DNA from: an uncultured Lentisphaeria bacterium
Lineage (GTDB): Bacteria > Verrucomicrobiota > Lentisphaeria > Victivallales > Victivallaceae
Assembly: GCA_903863035.1 (NCBI GenBank)
Contig: CAIPAT010000264.1
Span: 1 to 45,280, forward strand
Length of the DNA: 45,280 nucleotides
Reading direction: 5' to 3'
The translations under genes and the position numbers were made by a program. The notes below the pieces were generated by a model. The model ran no database searches. It was not told where the DNA came from and saw only the letters and a list, made by a program, of their open reading frames with translations. This document shows, in pieces, positions 16,510-25,033 of the stretch. Position 1 is the stretch's first letter, and each line of letters begins with the position of its first letter.

Positions 16510-17220
16510 TTAAAGATTTGAAATAACTTTTTCCCTGATGCATGCAGCCGGTACGCTGATTCCGTTTTTGCCGGACACTTCAGGACGTGTTTTTAAAATA
16601 TAAAGATCCAGCATCATTTTGACTTTTGCCAGCCATTCATGAAGCTCAACCTCCCAGCGGGAAATGAATAAGTCAGGCGTCATGGCATTGAATCCAACTG
16701 TGTCCATCCCGTAATACCGGGCGATATATTGAGCGCGCATATTTTGATCCTCCTGGGAAATAATGGTAAATCTCTTCAAACCAAGCAATTCTTTTGCCCG
16801 GATAATCGAGTCCAGTGTGCGGTTTCCGCTTTTGTCGGATAAAATTACGCCATCCGGAATGCCGCGTTTGCGTAATGCTTTTGTCATATCAATGATCTCA
16901 TCATAACTTGCTGCCGGATCGGCGGTGCCGCTGATCAGCAGATATTTTACTTTCCCTTTCTTGTACAGTTTTACTGCGGCTTCGATCCGGTAGTCAAAAT
17001 ATTCATTCGGAACATTGTTGTCAGTTCTGGAAATTCCCAGAATCAGACCGATGTCATTGTATGGAACTGACTCAAACGAGTCATAAAGGAACGGGCCGGC
17101 TTCGCGGTTGACATGCCACGAGCAGAGTGTAATGAATAAGGTGAATACTGCTATCCCAGCAATGCAGCAGTAGAAAATCCGTTTTTCCCGGGATGAACTT
17201 TTTTTAAATTTGAAATGCAA
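16510..17220 (-). CDS. SanA/YdcF-like (DUF218) membrane-anchored envelope protein, copy 1
   Basis: A 236-residue paralogue of the next gene, sharing most motifs: the anchor 'FYCCIAGIAVFTLFITLCSW', 'LILGISRTDNNVPNEYF', 'YRIEAAVKLYKKGKVKYLLISG', 'NRTLDSIIRAKELLG' and 'ISQEDQNMRAQYIARYYG'. The start is TTG at 17220, with GGAG about 9 nt upstream. DUF218 domains face the periplasm in SanA. The two genes arose by tandem duplication and are still close in sequence, but have separated enough to suggest both are kept. Copy 1 is probably co-transcribed with copy 2. Confidence 0.85.
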   Translation of the reverse strand: MHFKFKKSSSREKRIFYCCIAGIAVFTLFITLCSWHVNREAGPFLYDSFESVPYNDIGLILGISRTDNNVPNEYFDYRIEAAVKLYKKGKVKYLLISGTADPAASYDEIIDMTKALRKRGIPDGVILSDKSGNRTLDSIIRAKELLGLKRFTIISQEDQNMRAQYIARYYGMDTVGFNAMTPDLFISRWEVELHEWLAKVKMMLDLYILKTRPEVSGKNGISVPAACIREKVISNL

Positions 17221-17375
17221 AGTTTATATCTCCGCAGAATACTTTTAAGATATGATATTGAAGATATACGCTGTCTGGATTTTTGCAAAGAGTTTTCATG
17301 ACGCGATTCTTACTTTTCTAGTTTGTACATGAGTTTAAATGCGATATTTTAACAGAGTAAAAAACAGGAATTTTT

Positions 17376-18245
17376 ATGAAAACGACTTATGACTGCATTC
17401 CATGCATTGTTTCGCATATAGTCCATGTTGCCAAAATGGTAACACTGGACGATGACCTCCGCCGTGAAATCATAAAAAAGACGCTGGCTGAAGTCGTGGA
17501 TGCAGATTTTTCGATTACTCCTCCTGAACAGGCACGTTTGTTTCATAAAATAATTAAGAAAGTTACCGGGATAGACGATCCGTACCGTGAAGTAAAAGAT
17601 TGTTCGACTAGATTCGCACTTGAACTGCTGCCGTTTTTTCGGGAGGTGATAGCGACAAAAAGCGACCGCTTTGACGCCATTGTCCGTCTGGTTATCGGCG
17701 GTAATATCATTGATTACGGCGCGGACAAGGATTTTCAACTGGATTCGGCGAAACAGAAAATTCTTGATGTGTTTGATATGCCCTTGGATATGGATGCAGT
17801 CAGGCAGCTTGAACACGCCATGAATTCTGCTAAGACGATTCTGTATATCGCCGACAATTGCGGCGAAGCGGTATTCGACCGGCTGTTGATCGAACCTTAC
17901 CGCGAAAAGATCATACTTGGAGTACGCGGCGAGCCGATCCTCAACGACATTACGATGCGGGAAGTCGCTGAATCCGGGCTTGATGGATTGCCGGTCAGAA
18001 TTATTGATACTGGAGACATGACGCCGGGAGTGTCTTTGAACCATACCAGTCGTGAATTCATGGATGAAATGTTCAATGCCGACCTGGTGGTGGCCAAAGG
18101 GCAGGGGAATTTCGAAACACTTAGTGATTACGACCGACCGATCTTTTTTCTGCTGCGCAGCAAGTGTAAAGTAATCTCTACACTGCTCGGCGGTGGCGAA
18201 TTGGGGAGTCTGCACGTCATTCCCAAAAATATATGCAATTCTTAA
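17376..18245 (+). CDS. DUF89/ARMT1-like metal-dependent phosphatase
   Basis: A 289-residue DUF89 protein. Members of this family are metal-dependent phosphatases thought to remove damaged or excess phospho-metabolites such as sugar phosphates. The N-terminal '[10 protein letters not shown]' Cys pair and the core '[21 protein letters not shown]' (metal-binding Asp and Asn) are diagnostic, along with '[14 protein letters not shown]' near the C-terminus. ATG 17376 has AGGA about 7 nt upstream. It overlaps the next gene's longer start by 13 nt, which suggests coupled translation with the peroxiredoxins if that start is used. The natural substrate is unknown. Confidence 0.85.
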   Translation: MKTTYDCIPCIVSHIVHVAKMVTLDDDLRREIIKKTLAEVVDADFSITPPEQARLFHKIIKKVTGIDDPYREVKDCSTRFALELLPFFREVIATKSDRFDAIVRLVIGGNIIDYGADKDFQLDSAKQKILDVFDMPLDMDAVRQLEHAMNSAKTILYIADNCGEAVFDRLLIEPYREKIILGVRGEPILNDITMREVAESGLDGLPVRIIDTGDMTPGVSLNHTSREFMDEMFNADLVVAKGQGNFETLSDYDRPIFFLLRSKCKVISTLLGGGELGSLHVIPKNICNS

Positions 18246-18823
18246 TCATACTCTTTGCAGTCGTTAACTGTTTGGTGATTCAAGGTTGCAGTTCTACTCA
18301 TGACGTGACGGTGAAAAAATCGCCGTTTAATAGTAATCAATCCAACAGAGGAGACGGAAAGATGACGGAATTAGAAAAAGGTGATGCAGCGCCTGATTTC
18401 TGTTTGAATGATCAGGATGGCAAAACAGTTAAGTTGTCCGATTTTAAGGGGCGGAAGCTGCTGCTCTATTTTTATCCCAGGGCCGACACTCCTGGATGCA
18501 CAACGCAGGCATGTTCTATCCGTGACTCTTTCAAGGATTTGACCGGCAAAAGAATTGCATCTGTCGGCATCAGTCCTGACTTGGTTGATGACCAGAAAAA
18601 ATTTGCCGCAAAATTCAATCTCCCATTCAAGTTGCTGGCCGATGAGGAGCATAAAGTCGCCGAAGCGTATGGCGTGTGGGGCGAGAAATCCATGTATGGT
18701 AAAACATATATGGGCATAATCCGCTCTTCATTCCTGATTGATGAAAAAGGCGTTATTATTCAAGCATGGTACAAGGTGAAGCCGGAAGATACCGTACCCA
18801 ATGCCATTGACGCGCTGAAATAA
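18233..18823 (+). CDS. bcp: Bcp-type peroxiredoxin with putative lipoprotein signal
   Basis: A thiol peroxidase of the AhpC/TSA-Bcp group that reduces hydroperoxides. The Cys pair is in '[10 protein letters not shown]' (peroxidatic Cys and a resolving Cys five residues later), and '[15 protein letters not shown]' opens the domain. From ATG 18233 the protein begins with a hydrophobic segment ending 'VIQGCSS', a lipobox-like site, so it could be a membrane lipoprotein. An internal ATG at 18362, with GGAG 8 nt upstream, would give a cytoplasmic form of 153 residues, the same length as the next gene's product. Both starts are plausible and I cannot decide between them. It is a tandem paralogue of the following gene. 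Confidence 0.85.
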   Translation: MQFLIILFAVVNCLVIQGCSSTHDVTVKKSPFNSNQSNRGDGKMTELEKGDAAPDFCLNDQDGKTVKLSDFKGRKLLLYFYPRADTPGCTTQACSIRDSFKDLTGKRIASVGISPDLVDDQKKFAAKFNLPFKLLADEEHKVAEAYGVWGEKSMYGKTYMGIIRSSFLIDEKGVIIQAWYKVKPEDTVPNAIDALK

Positions 18824-18834
18824 GAGATTTAAAA

Positions 18835-19296
18835 ATGTCAGAATTGAAACACGGAGACATTGCGCCTGACTTCGAATTGAAAGATCAGGATGGGAAAACG
18901 ATTAAACTGTCAGATTTTACAGGCAGAAAACTGTTGCTTTATTTCTATCCCAAAGCTGAAACTCCAGGCTGTGTCATGCAGGCTTGTTCAATCCGGAACG
19001 CTTTTCAGGCACTGAACGACAAAGGTGTTGCCGCTGTCGGCATCAGTCCGGATACGGTAAGTGCGCAGAAAAAATTTGCCGGTAGATACAATCTGCCTTT
19101 TCAACTGCTGACTGACGAAGACCACAAAGTCGCTGATGCTTACGGGGCGTGGGGCAAAAGCTCGATATTGTTTATAAAATACACCGGCATCATCCGTTCT
19201 TCATTTCTGATTGATGAAAACGGCAAAGTCATTCAGGCCTGGTATAAAGTAAAACCTTTGGATACTGTACCCGATGCCATCGCGGCGCTGAAATAG
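18835..19296 (+). CDS. bcp: Bcp-type peroxiredoxin, cytoplasmic
   Basis: A 153-residue thiol peroxidase with '[15 protein letters not shown]', the peroxidatic and second Cys in '[10 protein letters not shown]', and '[19 protein letters not shown]'. It is of normal Bcp length and has no signal. It starts 11 nt after the preceding paralogue, with a weak ribosome-binding site, and is probably in the same message as that gene and the DUF89 gene. A hairpin lies just after the stop. Confidence 0.93.
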   Translation: MSELKHGDIAPDFELKDQDGKTIKLSDFTGRKLLLYFYPKAETPGCVMQACSIRNAFQALNDKGVAAVGISPDTVSAQKKFAGRYNLPFQLLTDEDHKVADAYGAWGKSSILFIKYTGIIRSSFLIDENGKVIQAWYKVKPLDTVPDAIAALK

Positions 19297-19301
19297 CGTC
19301 A

Positions 19302-19327
19302 GAAGTCAGCAGTTTCCCGCTGACTTC
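19302..19327. terminator. Hairpin between convergent genes
   Basis: GAAGTCAGC (19302-19310) pairs perfectly with GCTGACTTC (19319-19327) across an 8-nt loop, between the convergent peroxiredoxin and URO-D-like genes. T runs are poor on both sides, so terminator function is uncertain. Confidence 0.45.
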
Positions 19328-19340
19328 CAGCTCCCTTGCT

Positions 19341-20483
19341 TTAACTCTTCTTATACATTGGAGAGTTCAGGCCGAACATCGCTTTTTTCAAGTCGAGGTA
19401 GTAGAGATAATCATCCGGCGAAACGTTCGGCGGACAACGATGGTCGCAGAACGGGATATAGCCTCCCCGTTCGACATACGGAACCAGGGTTTCCATATAT
19501 TCCTTTATGGCTTTTTTGCCGTTGCCTAGCTGGATTTTGTCAAATCCGCCCATGATCCGGAGTCCTGGATTCCTGTCAAGCAGTTCGCCCGGATGTGCGC
19601 AGCCCATAACCTCAAACGGGAACAGGCAGTTGATGCCGCCTTCCATGAAATAGGGTAGAATCGGACGGACATCGCCGTCGCAGTCCGAATACCATACGTC
19701 AATGCCGTGCGACTTCAGTTTCTGATTGATGCGTTTGTAACGCGGCATAACGATGTCGCGGAAGAAATCAACCGAAACAATCGGTCCGTTTTTAAAACAG
19801 ATATCTTCCCAACCCGCGGCAAAGTCGAACTTGAAGTGCGGCAGCATCTGGTCCAGGTAATCTTCTACCAGCAGACAGCAAGTTTCCACCATTTCCTCCA
19901 CCATTTCCGGATAGTCAAACGTGGCATACGCCAAACCTTCAAAGGTCAGCATGTCGCGGATTCTGCCGATCATGGAACCTGTCCAGATGCCCAGAGGATA
20001 ATCACGGTTGTCAGAATGATCTGCTTTGAGTTTGGCAATATCTACTTTTCGGGCAGGATCATCCAGCCTTAAACGCTCAGCTTTGCATTTTTTCCAGTCT
20101 TCCGGGGTGACGATACTGGATTTCAAGTAGTGCGGAATCGAGGAGCCTTGACCGGCTTTCTGCACTTCCGCCAGTAAACCGTCGCCGTTCATAATTACAT
20201 TGACGTCATCGCGTTCTTCGACCACTTTGTGCTCAAATACCGGATGCAGCCAGCTGTTGCCGCCGATGATGGCGATTTTATCAAAATTGAAAAAGATATC
20301 GGCTTCAGCATTGTTTATAATGCCATTGTCGCGGAACAGCGGCCATTCAGTGAAATTCTCATCCCAATAGCCGAATTCCATGTTGAAACTGCGGTCAACG
20401 CTCTGAAAGTGCATCTGACGGTTGAAACGTTCGCGGTCGGTCATCCGGCCTTCCCATTTTTCCAGTATCGGTTTTATTGCCAT
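19341..20483 (-). CDS. Uroporphyrinogen-decarboxylase-like protein (URO-D superfamily, probably not haem synthesis)
   Basis: A 380-residue protein with a URO-D/methyltransferase-like barrel: the opening 'MTDRERFNRQMHFQSVDRS', 'GIWTGSMIGRIRDMLTFEGL' and 'VWYSDCDGDVRPILPYFMEGG' near the active site. True HemE has an 'R-Q-A-G-R' block that is absent here, so it belongs with the URO-D-like proteins often linked to methyl transfer or unknown catabolic reactions. Such proteins are abundant in Lentisphaerota-like genomes, as far as I recall. The start is ATG 20483, with AGAGGA about 9 nt upstream. It is divergent from an AraC regulator with a short shared promoter region, so regulation by that protein is likely. 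The substrate is unknown. Confidence 0.75.
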   Translation of the reverse strand: MAIKPILEKWEGRMTDRERFNRQMHFQSVDRSFNMEFGYWDENFTEWPLFRDNGIINNAEADIFFNFDKIAIIGGNSWLHPVFEHKVVEERDDVNVIMNGDGLLAEVQKAGQGSSIPHYLKSSIVTPEDWKKCKAERLRLDDPARKVDIAKLKADHSDNRDYPLGIWTGSMIGRIRDMLTFEGLAYATFDYPEMVEEMVETCCLLVEDYLDQMLPHFKFDFAAGWEDICFKNGPIVSVDFFRDIVMPRYKRINQKLKSHGIDVWYSDCDGDVRPILPYFMEGGINCLFPFEVMGCAHPGELLDRNPGLRIMGGFDKIQLGNGKKAIKEYMETLVPYVERGGYIPFCDHRCPPNVSPDDYLYYLDLKKAMFGLNSPMYKKS

Positions 20484-20566
20484 ATTGTCTTAGTCCTCTG
20501 TGAAAATTGTTATATATACAATAATAATATATATTTAAGATTTGTAAATGTATGAAAATCGCAATA

Positions 20567-20575
20567 TGATATACT
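20567..20575 (+). promoter_or_regulatory. Extended -10 promoter candidate for the AraC-type gene
   Basis: TGATATACT fits an extended -10 element (TG-N-TATACT), 21 nt before the ATG of the AraC-type gene. No good -35 box is seen. The whole 113-nt divergent gap is AT-rich. Confidence 0.3.
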
Positions 20576-20596
20576 ATAGTAATATTAGGTAAAAAA

Positions 20597-21394
20597 ATGA
20601 AGATTTTACGACCTGAAGATGTTTCTCCTGTTGTAAAAGTTGCAAATTACATGGCTCTGGACAGTATCAGACAGGCATGCTGGCCAAGACGGCGCATTCC
20701 GGATTTAGAATTGATATTGTCAATTCGCGGCGAGTTCGAATTCATTAACCACGAGACAGGGGAAAAAGCGCTTCATCCGCCAGGATCGGTGCTGGTCATC
20801 CTGCCTCGTGAATTTCATTCATATAGAATGATTTCAAGCAAAGGTTTTTTCAGTTGCATCCATTGTGAACTTGTACCGTACGGTATTTTTGCCGACGGGG
20901 ACTACTTGCCGGAACCTTTCCCGCGGCGAATCACGATGACCGGCGGTGGCGAATTTCAAGATTTATTCCGTCGCGCCGCCCTTGCGACGGCGCAAACAGG
21001 ACGATTCAGCGAAGAGATTCGCAATACTATTGTCAGGGAAATCTGGCTGCGCCTAGCGGAAAGATGGCTGTCATCTACCAGCAGCGAAAAAAATATTCGG
21101 TTGAATGAAATGCTGAACTACCTTAATATTAACCTGACCGCACATCCCGGCCGTACCGACCTGGCAAGAAAATTTCACCTTACTCCGCAGCATATCAATC
21201 TTATTTTTAAAAAAGAACTGGGCATTGCCCCCACCGGTTATGTGCATCGTGAACTGGCTCGCGCCGGATACCGGATGCTCCACGAAGAAGGATTAAGCGT
21301 AAAAGAGACAGCCGATCGGCTGGGTTTTTCCAGTCAGTTTTACTTCTCCAGAATTTTCAAAAGCGTTTTCGGCATTCCTCCAACTTCAGCTTGA
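20597..21394 (+). CDS. AraC-family transcriptional regulator
   Basis: A 265-residue protein. The N-terminal half is a cupin-like sensor region ('LHPPGSVLVILPREFHSYRM'). The C-terminal half has the two AraC helix-turn-helix units: 'RTDLARKFHLTPQHINLIFK' and 'VKETADRLGFSSQFYFSRIFK', followed by 'FGIPP'. These proteins usually sense a sugar or similar small molecule and activate a neighbouring catabolic gene. ATG 20597 has AGG 8 nt upstream. The divergent URO-D-like gene is the most likely target. It is convergent with the 944-residue membrane protein gene. Confidence 0.93.
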   Translation: MKILRPEDVSPVVKVANYMALDSIRQACWPRRRIPDLELILSIRGEFEFINHETGEKALHPPGSVLVILPREFHSYRMISSKGFFSCIHCELVPYGIFADGDYLPEPFPRRITMTGGGEFQDLFRRAALATAQTGRFSEEIRNTIVREIWLRLAERWLSSTSSEKNIRLNEMLNYLNINLTAHPGRTDLARKFHLTPQHINLIFKKELGIAPTGYVHRELARAGYRMLHEEGLSVKETADRLGFSSQFYFSRIFKSVFGIPPTSA

Positions 21395-21420
21395 CCCGCT
21401 TGTAACTGTTTTTACAATAT

Positions 21421-24255
21421 CTAACCAGATGACATCTCCCTATGATTCCGGACTCGAATGTAAAATATATAAAATACCGCGAATCCCAGTATCAGCAGCA
21501 ACGCGGATGGGGCAGGGGCATCAACTTCATCTTTTTCTAATTCGGAACGGTTTTTCAGTTTGTGTTTTTCCACTCGCTCCAGCATTTTCCATTGGGATGA
21601 ACGTTCAAGGACAATGTAAGAAGTGAGCGGCAGCATGATGCCGCTTTTTTTACTTTCAGATACAAGTCTGGAATATGTTTGAGCTTTCATTGATGGATTA
21701 TATAACATTAGTTGATAGTTTTTAAGCATTTCCTGTGCCTGCTTATAAAGCGTTTTATTATCTTTAGGCGTAGCGGCGACATACGATTTATCGGCTGGCA
21801 GTATTTGCCATAAATTAATTCTGAATGTTTTTTTGAATTCAGGTCTGGAGTTCAGTTCGGAAACACTGCATCCGGAGATGTCGAATTTCTGTAAGTGGCC
21901 TTTCAGATCAGCAACGGTAAAAAAACCAGTTTCTGGCATAAGTACATCGAAATAGTCGAAATCCCGCAGATTTATTTTTTCCGGTTTTGAACAGATATAT
22001 ACGATTACAGGAAATTTGTCAGGAGATTTGCGCTGCTCCCATTCCAGCAACCGCTGCTTGATAGTTCTTTCCGGCATGAATCCTGCATTTTGAGCGCCAT
22101 TGCCTTGCTCCATAAGTTTGATGTCTTCATGCATATTGTCGATATCCCGGTCTTTCAGCAGGACTTTGGCGTCAAGGGCGGCTACTGAAAGATTATATTC
22201 TCTGATTCTGAACAGTTCAGCGATCCGTTTCAGCATGCGTCCGTTATGAGCAAGTGCCTCTTCCATGTCTTTACTGTTGATGATAAATTCCAGAACTGGC
22301 TGGCGCTCTATGCATGGCATTGTTGCAATCTGCTCAGGCTTCATCACTATCCAATTCCCATTATCAGCGCTTTCATTAGAATTCCTGCCGGTATCAAGTT
22401 TGATGCCGCCGATGCTGATGTCAGGCTGGAGCTGGGCCGGATAAATAAACTCCACATCCGCCTGTCTGGTTTCACTGCTGATGAACGGATATACATGCAG
22501 TCTGACGGTCAGCGGGTTATTATAAAATAGCAAACCTGGATCGCGGCGGGAAGTTTCGGTAATCATCTCGTATATCCATAGTGCACTCTTGCGCTCGAAG
22601 ATTTTGCCGGCAACTTCTTTACCATCTACGTTCAGCCAGAATCCACTGATGAAAACATCCTGCGGAAGTTTGATTTCAGTCATAAATTCTGAGTTATTAT
22701 TCCCCGAATTGTTCTTTATTTGCAGCCGGACCCGGTTTTTGACTGTGCCGTCATCTAACAGTTTGATTTCTGATTGCGCAGAAACGATTGATATTTGCGG
22801 GTTAGGCAAATGCTTTGCCAGGCCGGAGAGTCGCTGCCGCGGGAACCGCCGGATTTGCCTGAAAGATGAATGTCTCCAGCCAGTCTTAAATTCTTCATCG
22901 AATATCTTTTCGTACATTTCCTTCAGTTTATTATCTGGAATCGTCAGATTGTCAAATACCAGCCATTGATAATAAAAATCCAGATAAGGCATTTCCACGC
23001 CATGTTTCCAGTCATTTATTTTTGCGATGACAGTTTTAATCCTTGGTTTGGCCGTGGCGATGCTGTCAGCGCTTTTGGAGTAATCGCTACTGAAGACAAA
23101 ATCCAGCGCCTGATTTATTACAATCCGGTCGCGGATGCTTCCTGCCGTATACCACAATGGCAGAATCATAATGCCGGCAATACCAGTAATGAGAAGCAGC
23201 GTTTTACTGAAATCCTTCGCAAGAATATTGAAATCACAATAAATCCGTCTGGTCTGCACATAGAACAACAAAGTTGGAGATAGCATCAGGAAGCCCAGCC
23301 CGGCGGCAAGAATCGCGAACATCGCCAGTGGCAGATATGGCAAAAAAACCAGGAAAAAATATAAGCAGAACGGGTATAATGCAGTTTTGCTGAAAAACAG
23401 CAGCAGATTCTGATAACGGTTTTGTCCGAATGGAATCAGCAGCACCGTCCCGTTAATAATTGTTATCGCATAAACCCGCCAGTCCTGGAAATCAACGGGG
23501 AATGGGATAGTTATATTCAGCAGCAGTCCGGAAAGCGGCAGCACCAGCGCAATTACTGCAGTATAGGCAATCATCAGCGCCGGATGCTTTTCAATCCGGT
23601 GATAAATGAGTTCCGCCAGACGCAGCAGCACCGTAAAAAAGATTACCGATAATATTATTATCACGACTATTACGCAAAGAAACAGGATTTGATGTATGAT
23701 AACCGATGTAATCACATTGCTTGATATCCGGAATAGGTACAATACAACATAAACTGCCCCGGTCACAGCGGCGATAATGATTACAGAAATCAGCGTTTCC
23801 TTCCTCATTTGCATATGCAATGGCGTCTGCGCAAAAATCAGCAATGGATAAAAAATTCCCGGCATGAAAAAAGTGAACAGATAGCCATAATAAGTTTCAA
23901 CCGGGAATATGAAGTTATTGATTGTCGCCGGAACCGCTTCCGACAACATGAGCAGGCAGAATGCAAGTACCAGTATCTGGCTCCACAGCAGAAACAGCGA
24001 CACCAGCGGACCGGTAGATTTTTTCAGATAGCAACGAAAAATACTGAAACCAGTCCAGAAAAGAATATTAAAAGACGCAACTCCCAGCAGCCAGACATAC
24101 TTGCTCAACTGTTCCGAAGAGATGTCCCCGATAACCAGGCCGAGTCCGCTTAGCAGAATTACGGTGACGATAATTTGCGGCAGGGATACCGCCAGCATCA
24201 GCCAGTGCGGATCGGCTGCAGCACCGAGTTCAATTTTGTATTTAAACAGACTCAT
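21421..24255 (-). CDS. Polytopic VIT-domain protein with C-terminal exosortase sorting signal
   Basis: A 944-residue protein. About the first 385 residues contain many hydrophobic helices. A soluble part follows with a VIT (vault/inter-alpha-trypsin) type domain around residues 480-620 ('EFMTEIKLPQDVFISGFWL', 'SALWIYEMITETSRRDPGLL', 'VRLHVYPF'). The C-terminus has an 'APAPSA' stretch, one hydrophobic helix ('LLLILGFAVFYIFYI') and a basic end ('RVRNHR'), the three-part design of PEP-CTERM-like sorting signals. ATG 24255 has AAGGA about 8 nt upstream, and the gene overlaps the exosortase gene by 14 nt. The pair matches the single-substrate systems I know as XrtK/MSEP-CTERM or XrtN/VIT; the literal MSEP residues are not present. 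The protein is presumably processed by the neighbouring enzyme. Role unknown. Confidence 0.7.
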   Translation of the reverse strand: MSLFKYKIELGAAADPHWLMLAVSLPQIIVTVILLSGLGLVIGDISSEQLSKYVWLLGVASFNILFWTGFSIFRCYLKKSTGPLVSLFLLWSQILVLAFCLLMLSEAVPATINNFIFPVETYYGYLFTFFMPGIFYPLLIFAQTPLHMQMRKETLISVIIIAAVTGAVYVVLYLFRISSNVITSVIIHQILFLCVIVVIIILSVIFFTVLLRLAELIYHRIEKHPALMIAYTAVIALVLPLSGLLLNITIPFPVDFQDWRVYAITIINGTVLLIPFGQNRYQNLLLFFSKTALYPFCLYFFLVFLPYLPLAMFAILAAGLGFLMLSPTLLFYVQTRRIYCDFNILAKDFSKTLLLITGIAGIMILPLWYTAGSIRDRIVINQALDFVFSSDYSKSADSIATAKPRIKTVIAKINDWKHGVEMPYLDFYYQWLVFDNLTIPDNKLKEMYEKIFDEEFKTGWRHSSFRQIRRFPRQRLSGLAKHLPNPQISIVSAQSEIKLLDDGTVKNRVRLQIKNNSGNNNSEFMTEIKLPQDVFISGFWLNVDGKEVAGKIFERKSALWIYEMITETSRRDPGLLFYNNPLTVRLHVYPFISSETRQADVEFIYPAQLQPDISIGGIKLDTGRNSNESADNGNWIVMKPEQIATMPCIERQPVLEFIINSKDMEEALAHNGRMLKRIAELFRIREYNLSVAALDAKVLLKDRDIDNMHEDIKLMEQGNGAQNAGFMPERTIKQRLLEWEQRKSPDKFPVIVYICSKPEKINLRDFDYFDVLMPETGFFTVADLKGHLQKFDISGCSVSELNSRPEFKKTFRINLWQILPADKSYVAATPKDNKTLYKQAQEMLKNYQLMLYNPSMKAQTYSRLVSESKKSGIMLPLTSYIVLERSSQWKMLERVEKHKLKNRSELEKDEVDAPAPSALLLILGFAVFYIFYIRVRNHREMSSG

Positions 24256-24796
24256 TTTGTGTATCCTTTCTTATGTTATTTTCAATTCGCAATAAAGTTC
24301 TGCTGGTCGTGATGAAAGTGATAATCAGAAATGGAATAAAAATCATGACTCCGATAAACAAGTGAATTCCGGGATAAGGAATGATAAAATCGTCAGGCAT
24401 CAATTGATTGAGCTGATAACTGCACATTACTCGGCATACATTCAGCGAGATTGCCATGACATAGCTTGCGGCTAAAATCGGCAGAATGGACATAATCATC
24501 AATTTGAGACTTTTTAATACCAATGCCAGCAGAATCACTCCATGAAGCGTTATAAAAAATGAAAAGCCGGAACATTTGTCTGTAATCCGTAAAATTATAC
24601 TTGGAGTTTCCAGCACGCAGACATTGTCATTTATACTCAACGGCCATCCGGTTATTACATGAGTCAGCCAGGCTGTCGGCTGACAGAACAAGGCGCTGAT
24701 ACCGGGCAGAACGTTCAACGTCAGATATTCCGCCGTAATAATATAAATAATCAACGCCAGTACAAAAATAACAGGTTGCTTGCAATTCTTATCCAT
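24242..24796 (-). CDS. Exosortase, small dedicated type (XrtK- or XrtN-like)
   Basis: A 184-residue integral membrane transpeptidase of the exosortase/archaeosortase family, which cuts PEP-CTERM-like signals and transfers the protein to a cell-surface target. The expected catalytic residues are in place: Cys75 in 'DKCSGFSFF', Arg122 in 'LNVCRVM' and His145 in 'PGIHLFIGV', all next to membrane helices. It is short compared with the roughly 280-residue XrtA type, which fits the single-substrate subfamilies. ATG 24796 follows AAGGAG. The stop lies inside the start of the VIT-domain gene, so the two are translationally linked. No exopolysaccharide genes are nearby, unlike the XrtA systems. The exact subfamily is uncertain. 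Confidence 0.8.
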   Translation of the reverse strand: MDKNCKQPVIFVLALIIYIITAEYLTLNVLPGISALFCQPTAWLTHVITGWPLSINDNVCVLETPSIILRITDKCSGFSFFITLHGVILLALVLKSLKLMIMSILPILAASYVMAISLNVCRVMCSYQLNQLMPDDFIIPYPGIHLFIGVMIFIPFLIITFITTSRTLLRIENNIRKDTQNESV

Positions 24797-25033
24797 AACA
24801 TCTCCTTTCCTAAGCCGTCAACAGTGAATCCCCTACAGGAATAAACTATAACCTTATTTGAATTTTAAACAAATCATAATCATTACAAGAATTACAAAAG
24901 CAAATTTAACCGGTTTGAGAGAAATGTTGAATTTACCATTAATGATGGGTGAAAAATCTATTTTTTAAATCGCATCAAGTGGTATATGTAATGGTATTGA
25001 TATTTATAAATAATATTTTATCAGGAGAATAAA

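Noticed and set aside
17349-18215. 288-codon open frame on the minus strand opposite the DUF89 gene
   Set aside because: It is fully antisense to a gene with clear family motifs, has an odd composition and shows no recognisable domain; a codon-bias shadow.
19341-20483. True uroporphyrinogen decarboxylase (HemE)
   Set aside because: The HemE-type Arg/Gly N-terminal motif is absent and no other haem genes are nearby.
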